Part shown: positions 27,068 to 35,135 of the stretch, one piece after another
Layout of the letters: every line of letters begins with the position of its first letter
How positions within the stretch are numbered: the first letter of the stretch is position 1
Source of the DNA: an uncultured Spirochaetota bacterium
GTDB lineage: Bacteria > Spirochaetota > Spirochaetia > Treponematales > Rectinemataceae
Reading direction: 5' to 3'
Assembly (NCBI GenBank): GCA_903821875.1
Contig: CAIJMU010000125.1
Span: 1 to 36,691 of the forward strand
DNA: 36,691 nucleotides
Position numbers and translations under genes: made by a program
Notes under the pieces: model-generated
The model's input: only the letters and a program-made list of their open reading frames with translations
The model's database searches: none
What the model was told of the DNA's origin: nothing

Positions 27068-28275
27068 AGTAGTTCCTTTACAATTTCCTTGAAGCGATTC
27101 ATTACAGTGCCGGCAGAAAGCTCAAGGGCATGGAAGTGCGCGCTTTTCTTATAACCTATCACATCACTGAGACTCAGCGCAGTTAGCTTTTCGGCCATAG
27201 CCTCGGCAGTAAAATCCCTGGCAGTCACGCCTAGGTCATATTTTTTTACAAAGGATTCCATCTCCGCCGATGGTCCTATGGCGACACCGAGCCGGGCCTG
27301 AATGAACTCAAAAAACTTGTTTGGGAGAACGTATTTCAGGTTGACAGTTACTGGCGGAAACATCGCTATGCCGATGTCATAGTGGTTCAATGTCGCCGAT
27401 ATCATCGACAGCGGAACTGGCTCGTGGAAAAATATCCGATTGTCATCCTTTGAAATGTTCACTAAGTGTTTATGATAGAACAAATCTGTCTGGACGAGGT
27501 AGAAGTGCAGTTCAAAACGACCATCCAGGAAGCGCATAGCCTTGATGGACTCTTCGATCTTCCTTAATGGCACCGAACTGCCATGGTGAACAAGAAGTAT
27601 TTTTCCGTCACTTCTGTCGACCGGCACAAGATCCTGGTAGGGGACTGCGTTGACTATGACATCTGGCCGCGCGATGGAATAGGACTTCACATACTCGTCG
27701 GCAATTCCATCGCAGACGGTTGTCATCCTGTCACAGGAAGGAAGGTACTTTTGCAGCTGGTAGCTAGCCCAGGCATTCCGATGTTTACCTTGTCTGCTTT
27801 CAGGCTGCTGACCTGGAGAATATTCATGGGCATCGTAGAGAATCCGTGATCTGCCCTTTGAAGCCACCGCAAGGGGCAGGGCTCTGAGATCATTGGCAAT
27901 GATAAGGTCGGCGTTCAAGGATTTCAGTCTCGCGGAAAGCTCGCGGATCATGTAGCGATTTAGGACCAGATCGACTAGTCCGAAGGGGCGTTTAAGCCTG
28001 GCAAAGACCTTCAAGAAAAGTATTCCAAGACCCTTGAAAAATCCCCGCCCAACAAAGATTATGGCCAGCTTGTTTCTCAAGCTCCCCTTCCCCCATGTAG
28101 GGAAATAGGTAGGCCGGAGATCAATGGATTGGCCTGATTCCCTTGACTCCGGGATATACCCCGCAGAGATGACTTCATGATCAGACGATAGACAGTCAAC
28201 CTGTCGCGCTACCCGCGGATCCCTATCGAAATCAGAAAGCGATAGTATCAATACTCTAGGTTTTTTTTGATTCAT
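27064..28275 (-). CDS. GT4-like glycosyltransferase
   Basis: This 403-residue GT-B protein starts MNQKKPRVLILSLSDFDRDPRVARQ, a common opening in this GT4 branch. The acceptor domain includes ADLIIANDLRALPLA and ILYDAHEYSPGQ (about 120-155). The donor domain has LLVHHGSSVPLRKIEESIKA and LPNKFFEFIQARLGVAIGPS near 316-335, where the usual second glutamate region is degenerate. An A8 run covers codons 3-5 (28261-28268 on the plus strand as T8). Its ATG overlaps the previous stop as ATGA. Sugar specificity is unknown. Confidence 0.86.
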   Translation of the reverse strand: MNQKKPRVLILSLSDFDRDPRVARQVDCLSSDHEVISAGYIPESRESGQSIDLRPTYFPTWGKGSLRNKLAIIFVGRGFFKGLGILFLKVFARLKRPFGLVDLVLNRYMIRELSARLKSLNADLIIANDLRALPLAVASKGRSRILYDAHEYSPGQQPESRQGKHRNAWASYQLQKYLPSCDRMTTVCDGIADEYVKSYSIARPDVIVNAVPYQDLVPVDRSDGKILLVHHGSSVPLRKIEESIKAMRFLDGRFELHFYLVQTDLFYHKHLVNISKDDNRIFFHEPVPLSMISATLNHYDIGIAMFPPVTVNLKYVLPNKFFEFIQARLGVAIGPSAEMESFVKKYDLGVTARDFTAEAMAEKLTALSLSDVIGYKKSAHFHALELSAGTVMNRFKEIVKELL

Positions 28276-29480
28276 CGGCCCACTACCTTCGCTTCAGGAC
28301 ATCGGCGTGAGGCCAGTACTCTGGGCCTTTGTGCCACACTGCGTATCTCGTCGAGATACCGGAGTGCCACTGCTTCTTCCGTCAGGCTTGCAACAAGAAC
28401 CCGAACCCTAACCAGGAGTTCTACCTTCTGTTCCGGGCTTAAGGAAAGCAAGCGGGAGAGGAGACAGGTCAGCTCCGACAGTCCAGTAGGCTTTACGGTA
28501 AAACCATCGACTCCATCGCGGATGATACCGTCGACACCCCATCCCTCCGCGCAGACAACGAGGCAGGCCTTGGCCATGGCTTCCAGATAGGCGAGCCCGA
28601 AGGTTTCAGGAGCGCTCGGCATCAGGAAAACCTGGGATCTCTCCATTTCTTCAAGGGCTTCTGCGCGCGAAAGCCAACCACGGAAAACCACCCGTTGTTC
28701 CAGACCCAAGGCTTTTACGAGTTCAGCAAGCGAGCTTTGAAGAGGGCCATCACCGATTATGACATAGTCCCAATCAAGATGCCTGAGCTGCCCAAGTCCT
28801 CGAAGGACAAGGTCATGGTTTTTTCCAGGGAGAAGCTTCGAGACCGTAATGAATCGCGTCCTCCCCTGCCATAGCCCAGCCTTTGCCCTGAAGGCCGATT
28901 CCGGAAGTATCTCGGAAGCTTCGATCCCCGAATTTGCGATGAATACCCGTTCCACCCATTGGGGGCAAAATTCCTTGAATCGTTTTGCGATCGAAGGTGA
29001 ACGGCAGGCAATGAGATCGGCATGCTTGATCGCGGCTTGAAAGCCTGGAACTGAAGCCAGGATGTCTGAGCCATGGATACCGGCAACAAAGGGTTTCCCC
29101 AGAAACCTCGCCAGCCATCCAGCCCAGCGATAGTTTGGCTTCATGTGCGCAACTATGACATCAGGCTTGAAGCGCTTCCATGCTAGCAGGACGAGAGGGC
29201 CTAGAGGGAAAAGCACCCGTGCCTTGAGCATGCTTATGACAATCACACTGGATACTGGTACGCCTTCCACGCTCCCTCTAGAAAACCATGGATGGGCAAA
29301 GGGTCTTTTAAGACTGATGTGTACTGCCCTTATTACCAGTACCTCGCACTGCGACTCCCAATTGCGCACAAAATTATGCAGGGCTCGTGTCGTAGAACGG
29401 TCTTTGTCGTTTTCCGGATAGAGATGGCTGACCAGGAGAATCCTGAGCCTCTTCAAGGAATCGCCTTGCGCATCAGGCAC
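28272..29480 (-). CDS. GT4 glycosyltransferase
   Basis: This 402-residue retaining glycosyltransferase has a standard GT4 architecture: RLRILLVSHLYPENDKDRST at 11-30, FVAGIHGSDI at 131-140, donor domain opening FITVSKLLPGKNHDLVLRGL at 210-229, IIGDGPL at 241-247 and the E-x7-E motif Glu292/Glu300 in SAPETFGLAYLEAMA. Its start overlaps the end of the upstream GT gene by eight bases and its stop overlaps the next start (ATGA). It is one of four consecutive transferases here, so it likely adds one residue of the repeat or its adaptor. Donor and linkage are not predictable from sequence. Confidence 0.9.
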   Translation of the reverse strand: MPDAQGDSLKRLRILLVSHLYPENDKDRSTTRALHNFVRNWESQCEVLVIRAVHISLKRPFAHPWFSRGSVEGVPVSSVIVISMLKARVLFPLGPLVLLAWKRFKPDVIVAHMKPNYRWAGWLARFLGKPFVAGIHGSDILASVPGFQAAIKHADLIACRSPSIAKRFKEFCPQWVERVFIANSGIEASEILPESAFRAKAGLWQGRTRFITVSKLLPGKNHDLVLRGLGQLRHLDWDYVIIGDGPLQSSLAELVKALGLEQRVVFRGWLSRAEALEEMERSQVFLMPSAPETFGLAYLEAMAKACLVVCAEGWGVDGIIRDGVDGFTVKPTGLSELTCLLSRLLSLSPEQKVELLVRVRVLVASLTEEAVALRYLDEIRSVAQRPRVLASRRCPEAKVVGR

Positions 29481-30783
29481 TGGCTTCTTTATTCATGCTT
29501 CGGGTGTTCTCACCAATATGTGCGGCTACTTCGGCCAGGACATCGGCCCAGAGCTGATAATTCCGTATTGCCGAGTATCCAGATTCCCATGTTGCCCTAG
29601 CCGCTATCCTGGGTTCAGAACTGCGATACCACAGGGGCTCGCATATCGCTTCCGCTATCTCGGCAGGCAGACAGGCGGCAGAAAGAAGGCGGCCATTGAT
29701 CCGGTCGCGCACAATTTCCGCAATTCCGCCAACAGCTGGAGCGATGACCGGAATTCCTCCACTCATCGCCTCCATTATGGAAACAGGAATCCCCTCGCTT
29801 TCGCTCGAATTGATAAAGATATCTATTTCGCCACCTGCGATCAGCCTATGTATTTCAAGATTTGGCAGCTCCCCAGTAAATGAAAAGGATACCCTGTCAC
29901 AAAGCCTGGACCGGGCACTTTCCCGCAGTCTTTCCAACTCGGGGCCGGCCCCTATATGTGTCCACTCAATCAAATATGGAAAGTCAGGCGGAATCAGGAC
30001 CAAGGCATCGATGATCCTGTCAATTCGTTTCAGCAGAATCGCGGAAGACACCGACAGCAGGGTAATCGTGTCAGCTTTGGGCTTGAAAGCAGAGGGCTTC
30101 AGGTCAGGGGTCCCGAGGCGATGCACCTCGAGCTTGGCCTCCGGATATATTTGGGCAAGCCAGGCCAGACCATCGCACGAAACCGGCGCAATAAGATCAA
30201 AGTACCGGAGCGCGGCCCTTCGAAGTGGAAAGAATCCGTATGGGGAGCGGGCCTCATAGAGATCGCCACCATGTGTTCTTGCGACAAGGCAAAGTTCAGG
30301 TCGTTCCTTTTTCAGCAAGGCTGCGGCCATCGCCGATCGGGAAAGCCAATATGCATAAAGTATTGTCGATCGGTGATCATTGAGGAGCATCTGCCGAAGT
30401 ATCGCCCTGATTGATTCCACCTGGCCGAGCACGGCAAGGTAATGCTTACGCTGCTCGCGGCTTCGTGCCCCATCAGCCCGGCCAATCCAGGGGCACAGAG
30501 CAAGAAACCGACGAAACACCCGCTTGCTTCTGGCGCTAATTGACCTGTTGGCCTTTTCAACAAGAATGGGGAAATCGGAATGTACAACTAGCGTGGATGG
30601 AATTGCCCTCGGGATTCCTTCGACGATCAGGGGAGCAATTTCGATAGAAAAACGCGGGTCGTGCGAGAGAATAGCCAGCTCCGGATCCAGGAACCACTCA
30701 CCCGGCCAGTACGGATAGCGGGAAGTCAACACAATAAGACGGGTCGGAGCAATTCCCTCACCTGTCCCCGGCATCTCAATCAT
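29473..30783 (-). CDS. GT4 glycosyltransferase
   Basis: This 436-residue protein belongs to the GT4 branch that opens with LTSRYPYWPGEWFLDPEL (19-36), as in exopolysaccharide transferases. ARTHGGDLYE at 168-177 is the usual acceptor-domain motif, LLSVSSAILLKRIDRII at 242-258 begins the donor domain, HIGAGPELERL at 276-286 follows, and Glu330/Glu338 form E-x7-E in SESEGIPVSIMEAMSGG. ATGA overlap with the upstream gene indicates coupling. No unusual features. Confidence 0.9.
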   Translation of the reverse strand: MIEMPGTGEGIAPTRLIVLTSRYPYWPGEWFLDPELAILSHDPRFSIEIAPLIVEGIPRAIPSTLVVHSDFPILVEKANRSISARSKRVFRRFLALCPWIGRADGARSREQRKHYLAVLGQVESIRAILRQMLLNDHRSTILYAYWLSRSAMAAALLKKERPELCLVARTHGGDLYEARSPYGFFPLRRAALRYFDLIAPVSCDGLAWLAQIYPEAKLEVHRLGTPDLKPSAFKPKADTITLLSVSSAILLKRIDRIIDALVLIPPDFPYLIEWTHIGAGPELERLRESARSRLCDRVSFSFTGELPNLEIHRLIAGGEIDIFINSSESEGIPVSIMEAMSGGIPVIAPAVGGIAEIVRDRINGRLLSAACLPAEIAEAICEPLWYRSSEPRIAARATWESGYSAIRNYQLWADVLAEVAAHIGENTRSMNKEASA

Positions 30784-32024
30784 TCGCCTGCCCCGGTGAA
30801 GACCTTGTGCAGTGCTTCCTGATAAGAACAGTGGTACTGGTCAAAACCATGAGCCCTAAGGACACGTTCTCGGCAATTCGTCTTGAAGCTGTTAAATTGC
30901 CTGAGTTCCATCGAAGCGGCAGCTATGAGGGACTCAGCCAAGGATGCTTCCTCTCCAGGACAATGGAAAAGAAAGCCCTGTCCATCGAAGTCCGAAAAGT
31001 AAAGGTTACCTCCGACCGCCGACACAACCGCAGGCAAGCCCGCAGCCATCGCCTCGAGCAAGACCAAGTCAAAGTAAGTATCGCGGTTTGGAAGGACAAG
31101 CCAGTCACAGCTCGCCATGAGTGCAGCTATGTCGCCTCGCCAGCCAAGTTCGATCCAGCGCGGATGACCAGAACCATGAAGGGGGGCTTCCTTGCCGGCA
31201 ACGACCACGCAGGCACGGGACGAGGCAGCAAATAGGGCCTCGGCAGCCTTGACCAGAAGATCATAACCCTTTGCCTCGTTGTGGCGACCTACAAAGAGGA
31301 AGAGCAGTGAATCCTCTTCCAACCCAAGATTTTTCCTCAAATGTGCTATGGGATGATTTTGTTCAGGAAGGATGGCTGTTGGTAAGAATATCTGCTGCTT
31401 GCCAGCAAGCAGTTCGTCGAATATTTTCCAATGCCTGCGATATCCATCCATCGAATTTCTACATGGCGAAATAATGCAGTCGGCCCTTTCAAAGGCCTCA
31501 CGATCAATGTCTTCGAGCAGATGCTCCAAGCGAAGACTGATCACGTCATTCCGACCCTTCCCGGACAGGCTGTCTAAATATTCTACATGCCAGGGCAGGG
31601 GCGAATGCGTAGTCAGGATGACCTTTCCCCGAAAGCCGCGCAGGATAGAGGCGGACTTAACCAATTCCCAGGAACTATGGAAATGAATGATGTCGTAACT
31701 TAAAAGCTTCGGATGCATTGCCCAATCACCGCGGAATTTCCGCTTGGCCCTGCGGTACGCCTGGTCAGCAGCATGCTCGGACCTTCCTTTTCCGCCAATC
31801 CAATAAAGAAGGGCACTTAGTTTCCCGTAGCCCCTCTGGATTAAGCCAGAAGACCCCTTGCCAAGCCTGCTTATATCACAAAAGTCGCCAAGAAAGTCGA
31901 GCGAGGATCCAAGGCCCTCCGACTCGAGATGCATCTTGTAATTATAAAGATAGCCCGAAGGACCTCCGCGTGCTTCGAGGGGAAAGGAATGCCAGACCAG
32001 AGTGCGAGGCCGTGGCTCAGCCAC
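30780..32024 (-). CDS. GT4 glycosyltransferase
   Basis: This 414-residue GT-B protein starts at a GTG that overlaps the wzt stop by eight bases. The N-terminal half includes LEARGGPSGYLYNY (glycine-rich acceptor loop), DIIHFHSSWE and VILTTHSPLPWHVEYL. The donor domain has LFLFVGRHNEAKGYDLLVKA, then a modified nucleotide-sugar motif DTYFDLVLLEAMAAGLPAVV near 332-351, in which the first glutamate of E-x7-E is not at the standard position. This is the first transferase after the exporter genes. Function beyond glycosyl transfer to the lipid-linked glycan is not predictable. Confidence 0.88.
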   Translation of the reverse strand: MAEPRPRTLVWHSFPLEARGGPSGYLYNYKMHLESEGLGSSLDFLGDFCDISRLGKGSSGLIQRGYGKLSALLYWIGGKGRSEHAADQAYRRAKRKFRGDWAMHPKLLSYDIIHFHSSWELVKSASILRGFRGKVILTTHSPLPWHVEYLDSLSGKGRNDVISLRLEHLLEDIDREAFERADCIISPCRNSMDGYRRHWKIFDELLAGKQQIFLPTAILPEQNHPIAHLRKNLGLEEDSLLFLFVGRHNEAKGYDLLVKAAEALFAASSRACVVVAGKEAPLHGSGHPRWIELGWRGDIAALMASCDWLVLPNRDTYFDLVLLEAMAAGLPAVVSAVGGNLYFSDFDGQGFLFHCPGEEASLAESLIAAASMELRQFNSFKTNCRERVLRAHGFDQYHCSYQEALHKVFTGAGE

Positions 32025-33279
32025 TGAGGAGTTCCCATTGAAGAGGCACAGCGAGGAGACAGTCCCGCGTACTGTTATGCTTAGAGGTCACGGAACCCGT
32101 GTCCACAATTTCGAATGAAAACAGTGATGTCTGCGAAAACTTGACCCTGCGCTTCGGAATGCCCGCCCAGGCTTCCACATCGTACTTGCCCTGGTTGAGC
32201 AGATTCCCTGGAATTACTACGCGGAAGGAGCTCGCACCAGGAGCCCGGCCTGCAAGGAATTCCGGATGGCAATCGATATCACAGGAATCGATCAGAAGGA
32301 GGTGACCCGGCGAGTAGAGATGGAGGGCCACATAGGCTCCCGAGAGTTCCTGATTCACCACATAATCAATCTCAATGCAAAAATCACGGTCGATAGGTAC
32401 TGATGAGGCCGGTGCTCCATCGGCATCGGTAATCCGTAAGCCTGTGATAGCCATGGCCAAGGTTGGATCATTTTCAATCCGTAGCATCGCTGGGGCATCG
32501 CTTGATGCCAGATACCGTGACAGACCCTCGCGCACGGAACCTGCAAAAGCCAGACTGCCGCGCTCAAGGACAATCGCCTTCGTACACAGCTCGCTGATCG
32601 CATTCAATTGGTGGCTTACAAAGACAACAGTGCGGCCCTGGTTTTTTGACATCTCCTCCATCTTGCCAAGACACTTCTGCTGAAAGGCAAGGTCGCCGAC
32701 AGCCAAAACCTCGTCGGCGAGAAGGATGTCCGAATCCAGGTGGGCCACAACCGCAAAGGCTAGCCTGATGTACATACCGCTCGAGTATCGCTTTACTGGG
32801 GTGTCGAGGAATTTCCCGACCTCGCTGAAGTCTACGATTTCATCCAGCTTGCGCTTTATTTCCCAACGCCGCATGCCCTGGATCGCGCCATTCAGGTAGA
32901 CATTCTCCCGCCCGGTCAGCTCGGGATGGAAGCCTGTCCCGACCTCCAGGAGGCTTGTAACGCGTCCCCTGATCCTCACTATTCCTTCGGTCGGGGCGGT
33001 AATACGGCTGAGTATCTTAAGCAGGGTGCTCTTCCCCGCTCCGTTCCGCCCGATTATGCCGACGCGGTCGCCTGCCTCGATACCTAGATCCAGATTACGC
33101 AAGGCCCAGATCCTGTCCGGGCTCCGCTCCGGGTATTCGCTGCCGATCTTCGAGTTGGGATCGCCTTGCTTCCTCATCCGCGCGACCAGGCTCTGCAGAT
33201 CCTTGAAGAGCATCCCATGATTGACTACGCCAAGCCTGTATTGCTTCGAGAGCCCTTCAGTCTTTATCGCAAGTGCCAG
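32017..33279 (-). CDS. wzt: O-antigen/polysaccharide ABC exporter ATP-binding protein with Wzt C-terminal domain
   Basis: This ATPase powers export of a lipid-linked glycan with Wzm. From my chosen start it has Walker A GRNGAGKST at 77-85, ABC signature RYSSGM near 164-169, Walker B ILLADEV at 185-191 and the switch His223. Residues from about 265 to 420 form a beta-rich domain like the carbohydrate-binding C-terminus of Wzt. The first ATG (33213) would cut the conserved opening AIKTEGLSKQYRLGVVNHG. In frame upstream there is no ATG, GTG or TTG before the wzm stop, but CTG 33279-33277 lies eight bases after GGAGG and restores it. The length of 420 residues is normal for the family. Confidence 0.93.
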   Translation of the reverse strand: MALAIKTEGLSKQYRLGVVNHGMLFKDLQSLVARMRKQGDPNSKIGSEYPERSPDRIWALRNLDLGIEAGDRVGIIGRNGAGKSTLLKILSRITAPTEGIVRIRGRVTSLLEVGTGFHPELTGRENVYLNGAIQGMRRWEIKRKLDEIVDFSEVGKFLDTPVKRYSSGMYIRLAFAVVAHLDSDILLADEVLAVGDLAFQQKCLGKMEEMSKNQGRTVVFVSHQLNAISELCTKAIVLERGSLAFAGSVREGLSRYLASSDAPAMLRIENDPTLAMAITGLRITDADGAPASSVPIDRDFCIEIDYVVNQELSGAYVALHLYSPGHLLLIDSCDIDCHPEFLAGRAPGASSFRVVIPGNLLNQGKYDVEAWAGIPKRRVKFSQTSLFSFEIVDTGSVTSKHNSTRDCLLAVPLQWELLSG

Positions 33280-33292
33280 GGTATTATCCTCC
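33277..33292 (-). promoter_or_regulatory. Ribosome binding site and CTG start of wzt
   Basis: On the minus strand GGAGG (33292-33288) is followed by an eight-base spacer and CTG (33279-33277). This is the only strong Shine-Dalgarno site in the 43 bases between the wzm stop and this codon, and it fits the start of the conserved Wzt N-terminus. The alternatives in frame are ATT 33319 and ATA 33267, both rarer initiators with poorer spacing. Confidence 0.65.
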
Positions 33293-33321
33293 GCCCCCGC
33301 GCCATTTGCTGGGCAAATTAC

Positions 33322-34221
33322 TCACGCAACATCGACAAAGGAGGCCTCATTGTGACGGAACAGAAGGAGTCCCAAAAAAAAGCACGTCAAGGTCAGGGCG
33401 AGACTCGTAAGCATCATGGCTGTCGGCGGGAACGGTGCACCGAAAGCGATAGACCTGAAAAGTTCAACAGGAGCGGTGACAGGATTGACCCACATCAACC
33501 AGCGGACCCTTCCAGGGATCTCCGACAATGGATATACGATAGGGGTCGCATACATCCACAAGCCCATTCCAAATTGAAAAAGCTGTCGAAGATCGCGATA
33601 TTTTTTCGTCAGGGCCGAAACGAGCATGCCTATCCCCATCGCCAGGAGGGCTAGCCAGAGAACTACGAGCGGTAACGCTATGATCCCCCATCCCGGTCTC
33701 GTAGGGCTTCCGCCGAGAACCTGGTAGATGTAGATGGCCGCGAGCGTGAGCGTCTGCACCATGAGCGGGAATAGATTCGATAACACCTTTCCTATCGGCA
33801 CTGTAAGTCGAGGAAAATACACCTTCCCGAATAGGCCGGCGTTCAGTACGAAGGTGTCGGATACGTTTAGAAGGGTAGTCTGGTAATACTGCCATAGCAT
33901 CGTACCGCCGAAATAGAAGAGCGCAGCAGGAACTCCATCGGTGGACAGCCTGGCCAAGCCGCCGAATACAAAGCCGTATATCAATGTAGTGATAATTGGT
34001 TGTATTATGAACCACAAGGGACCCAGGACGGTTTGCTTGTAGACCGTCGAATTGTCCCGTTTGACGAAGAGCCAGACCAGGTCACGGTAATGCAGGAGAT
34101 CGCCCAGGTTCAGGTCGATCCACCCCGACTTGGGCCTGATAACGAGACTCCAGGCCCTCCCTTCACCACTGTCGGAAGACGGAGCATCGGGAAAAGGCCC
34201 AAGACCATCGGTTTCTGCCAC
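33322..34221 (-). CDS. wzm: ABC-2 type polysaccharide exporter permease
   Basis: This membrane protein of about 299 residues has six hydrophobic segments in its C-terminal 250 residues and the N-terminal amphipathic opening VIRPKSGWIDLNLGDLLHYRDLVWLFVKRD, a near-signature of Wzm/TagG-type permeases. TVLGPLWFIIQPIITTLIYG and the conserved segment LFQFGMGLWMYATPIVYPLS follow. It exports undecaprenyl-linked glycan across the inner membrane with the following wzt gene. GTG 34221 has GAAGGG five bases upstream; GTG 34251 is possible (ten more residues) but touches its AGGAGG. The permease stop lies 42 bases before the wzt start, in the same frame. Confidence 0.93.
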   Translation of the reverse strand: MAETDGLGPFPDAPSSDSGEGRAWSLVIRPKSGWIDLNLGDLLHYRDLVWLFVKRDNSTVYKQTVLGPLWFIIQPIITTLIYGFVFGGLARLSTDGVPAALFYFGGTMLWQYYQTTLLNVSDTFVLNAGLFGKVYFPRLTVPIGKVLSNLFPLMVQTLTLAAIYIYQVLGGSPTRPGWGIIALPLVVLWLALLAMGIGMLVSALTKKYRDLRQLFQFGMGLWMYATPIVYPLSEIPGRVRWLMWVNPVTAPVELFRSIAFGAPFPPTAMMLTSLALTLTCFFLGLLLFRHNEASFVDVA

Positions 34222-34352
34222 TGAGGCCCTTCCCCTTTTACGGAACAGCACCTCCTGAGGGAGGAGCTCATATCAGGCAACGGAGCATACTGCTGGCGCG
34301 TTCCCTGTAATCCCTATCGATGTATCCTGGCTCCGTGCTCGTTCGGCTGTAC

Positions 34353-35135
34353 CTATCCGCCTGCTGTCGACTTGAACGGGACTTGAGAATCAGTGTTTGG
34401 CGTCGCCATTTTTTTACGCATCGCCATGAAAAATGCCTTTGTCCTCCCAATGAATGAAGGCGCGAGGCGATTGCGCACAGCACCGAAAAAGTCGAAGGCT
34501 CGTACCGCTCCGATTCCATGGAACCATGCATTGCCATTGGACCTGTAGGCAACGATGTGCCAAGCCATATCGCCCACCTTGACTGCGGCGATACCATTAT
34601 AGACGAGCCGATCAAGATTGCTACCTTGGAAATATAACCAATCTATACCCATGTCCAATGAATAACGGGTTCGATAGTCATCGAACGGCTTCATATGCAT
34701 CACTGCTTCGATAACTTCCCCATCGCCATTTCGGGTCCTGGAGTATGCGAAAGCCTTATCAAAAAGAGGATAGCGGCGCTTGTCCCAGTCTGATACATAC
34801 GGAATGCCGACATAGCCAGAAATGTCGGCGAGGGATGCTGCCAGGCTAGCCAAGGCGGCTGGATTGCTCGCCTCAGGCAGCATGGCAACCACTTCTACCA
34901 GATAATTTGGCCTGATTTTCCTGAGGGAGGAGATTACTTCACCCGCACCCCGTCTTGATTGTGGAAGGCTTAGTTCTCCGACGCTTCCGAGGATGCGCAC
35001 AACAGCCTCACCCCGGACCAGAGCGCCATTATCCGAGGCTGATAACTTCCCCTCTGCGGGTTGACCCCTTGCACCGATGCTCAGAACCAGGATCATCGTA
35101 AAAAGCGCAACACGGCACGGGATGAATCCGGTCAA
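34353..35135 (-). CDS. Secreted protein of unknown function (possibly DUF6675-like)
   Basis: I place the start at TTG 35135, whose TTGA overlaps the stop of the upstream barrel gene. This gives 260 residues with an N-terminal signal-like segment (PCRVALFTMILVLSIGARGQ). ATG 35096 is the alternative but leaves a very short leader. The mature part has SLPQSRRGAGEVISSLRKIRPNYLVEV, ADISGYVGIPYVSDW, and NLDRLVYNGIAAVKVGDMAWHIVAYR, with many aromatic residues in a beta-rich pattern. It may belong to a spirochaete-type family I know as DUF6675, but I am not sure. I see no catalytic motif. Coupling to an Omp85-like gene suggests a periplasmic or outer-membrane role. Confidence 0.6.
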   Translation of the reverse strand: MTGFIPCRVALFTMILVLSIGARGQPAEGKLSASDNGALVRGEAVVRILGSVGELSLPQSRRGAGEVISSLRKIRPNYLVEVVAMLPEASNPAALASLAASLADISGYVGIPYVSDWDKRRYPLFDKAFAYSRTRNGDGEVIEAVMHMKPFDDYRTRYSLDMGIDWLYFQGSNLDRLVYNGIAAVKVGDMAWHIVAYRSNGNAWFHGIGAVRAFDFFGAVRNRLAPSFIGRTKAFFMAMRKKMATPNTDSQVPFKSTAGG

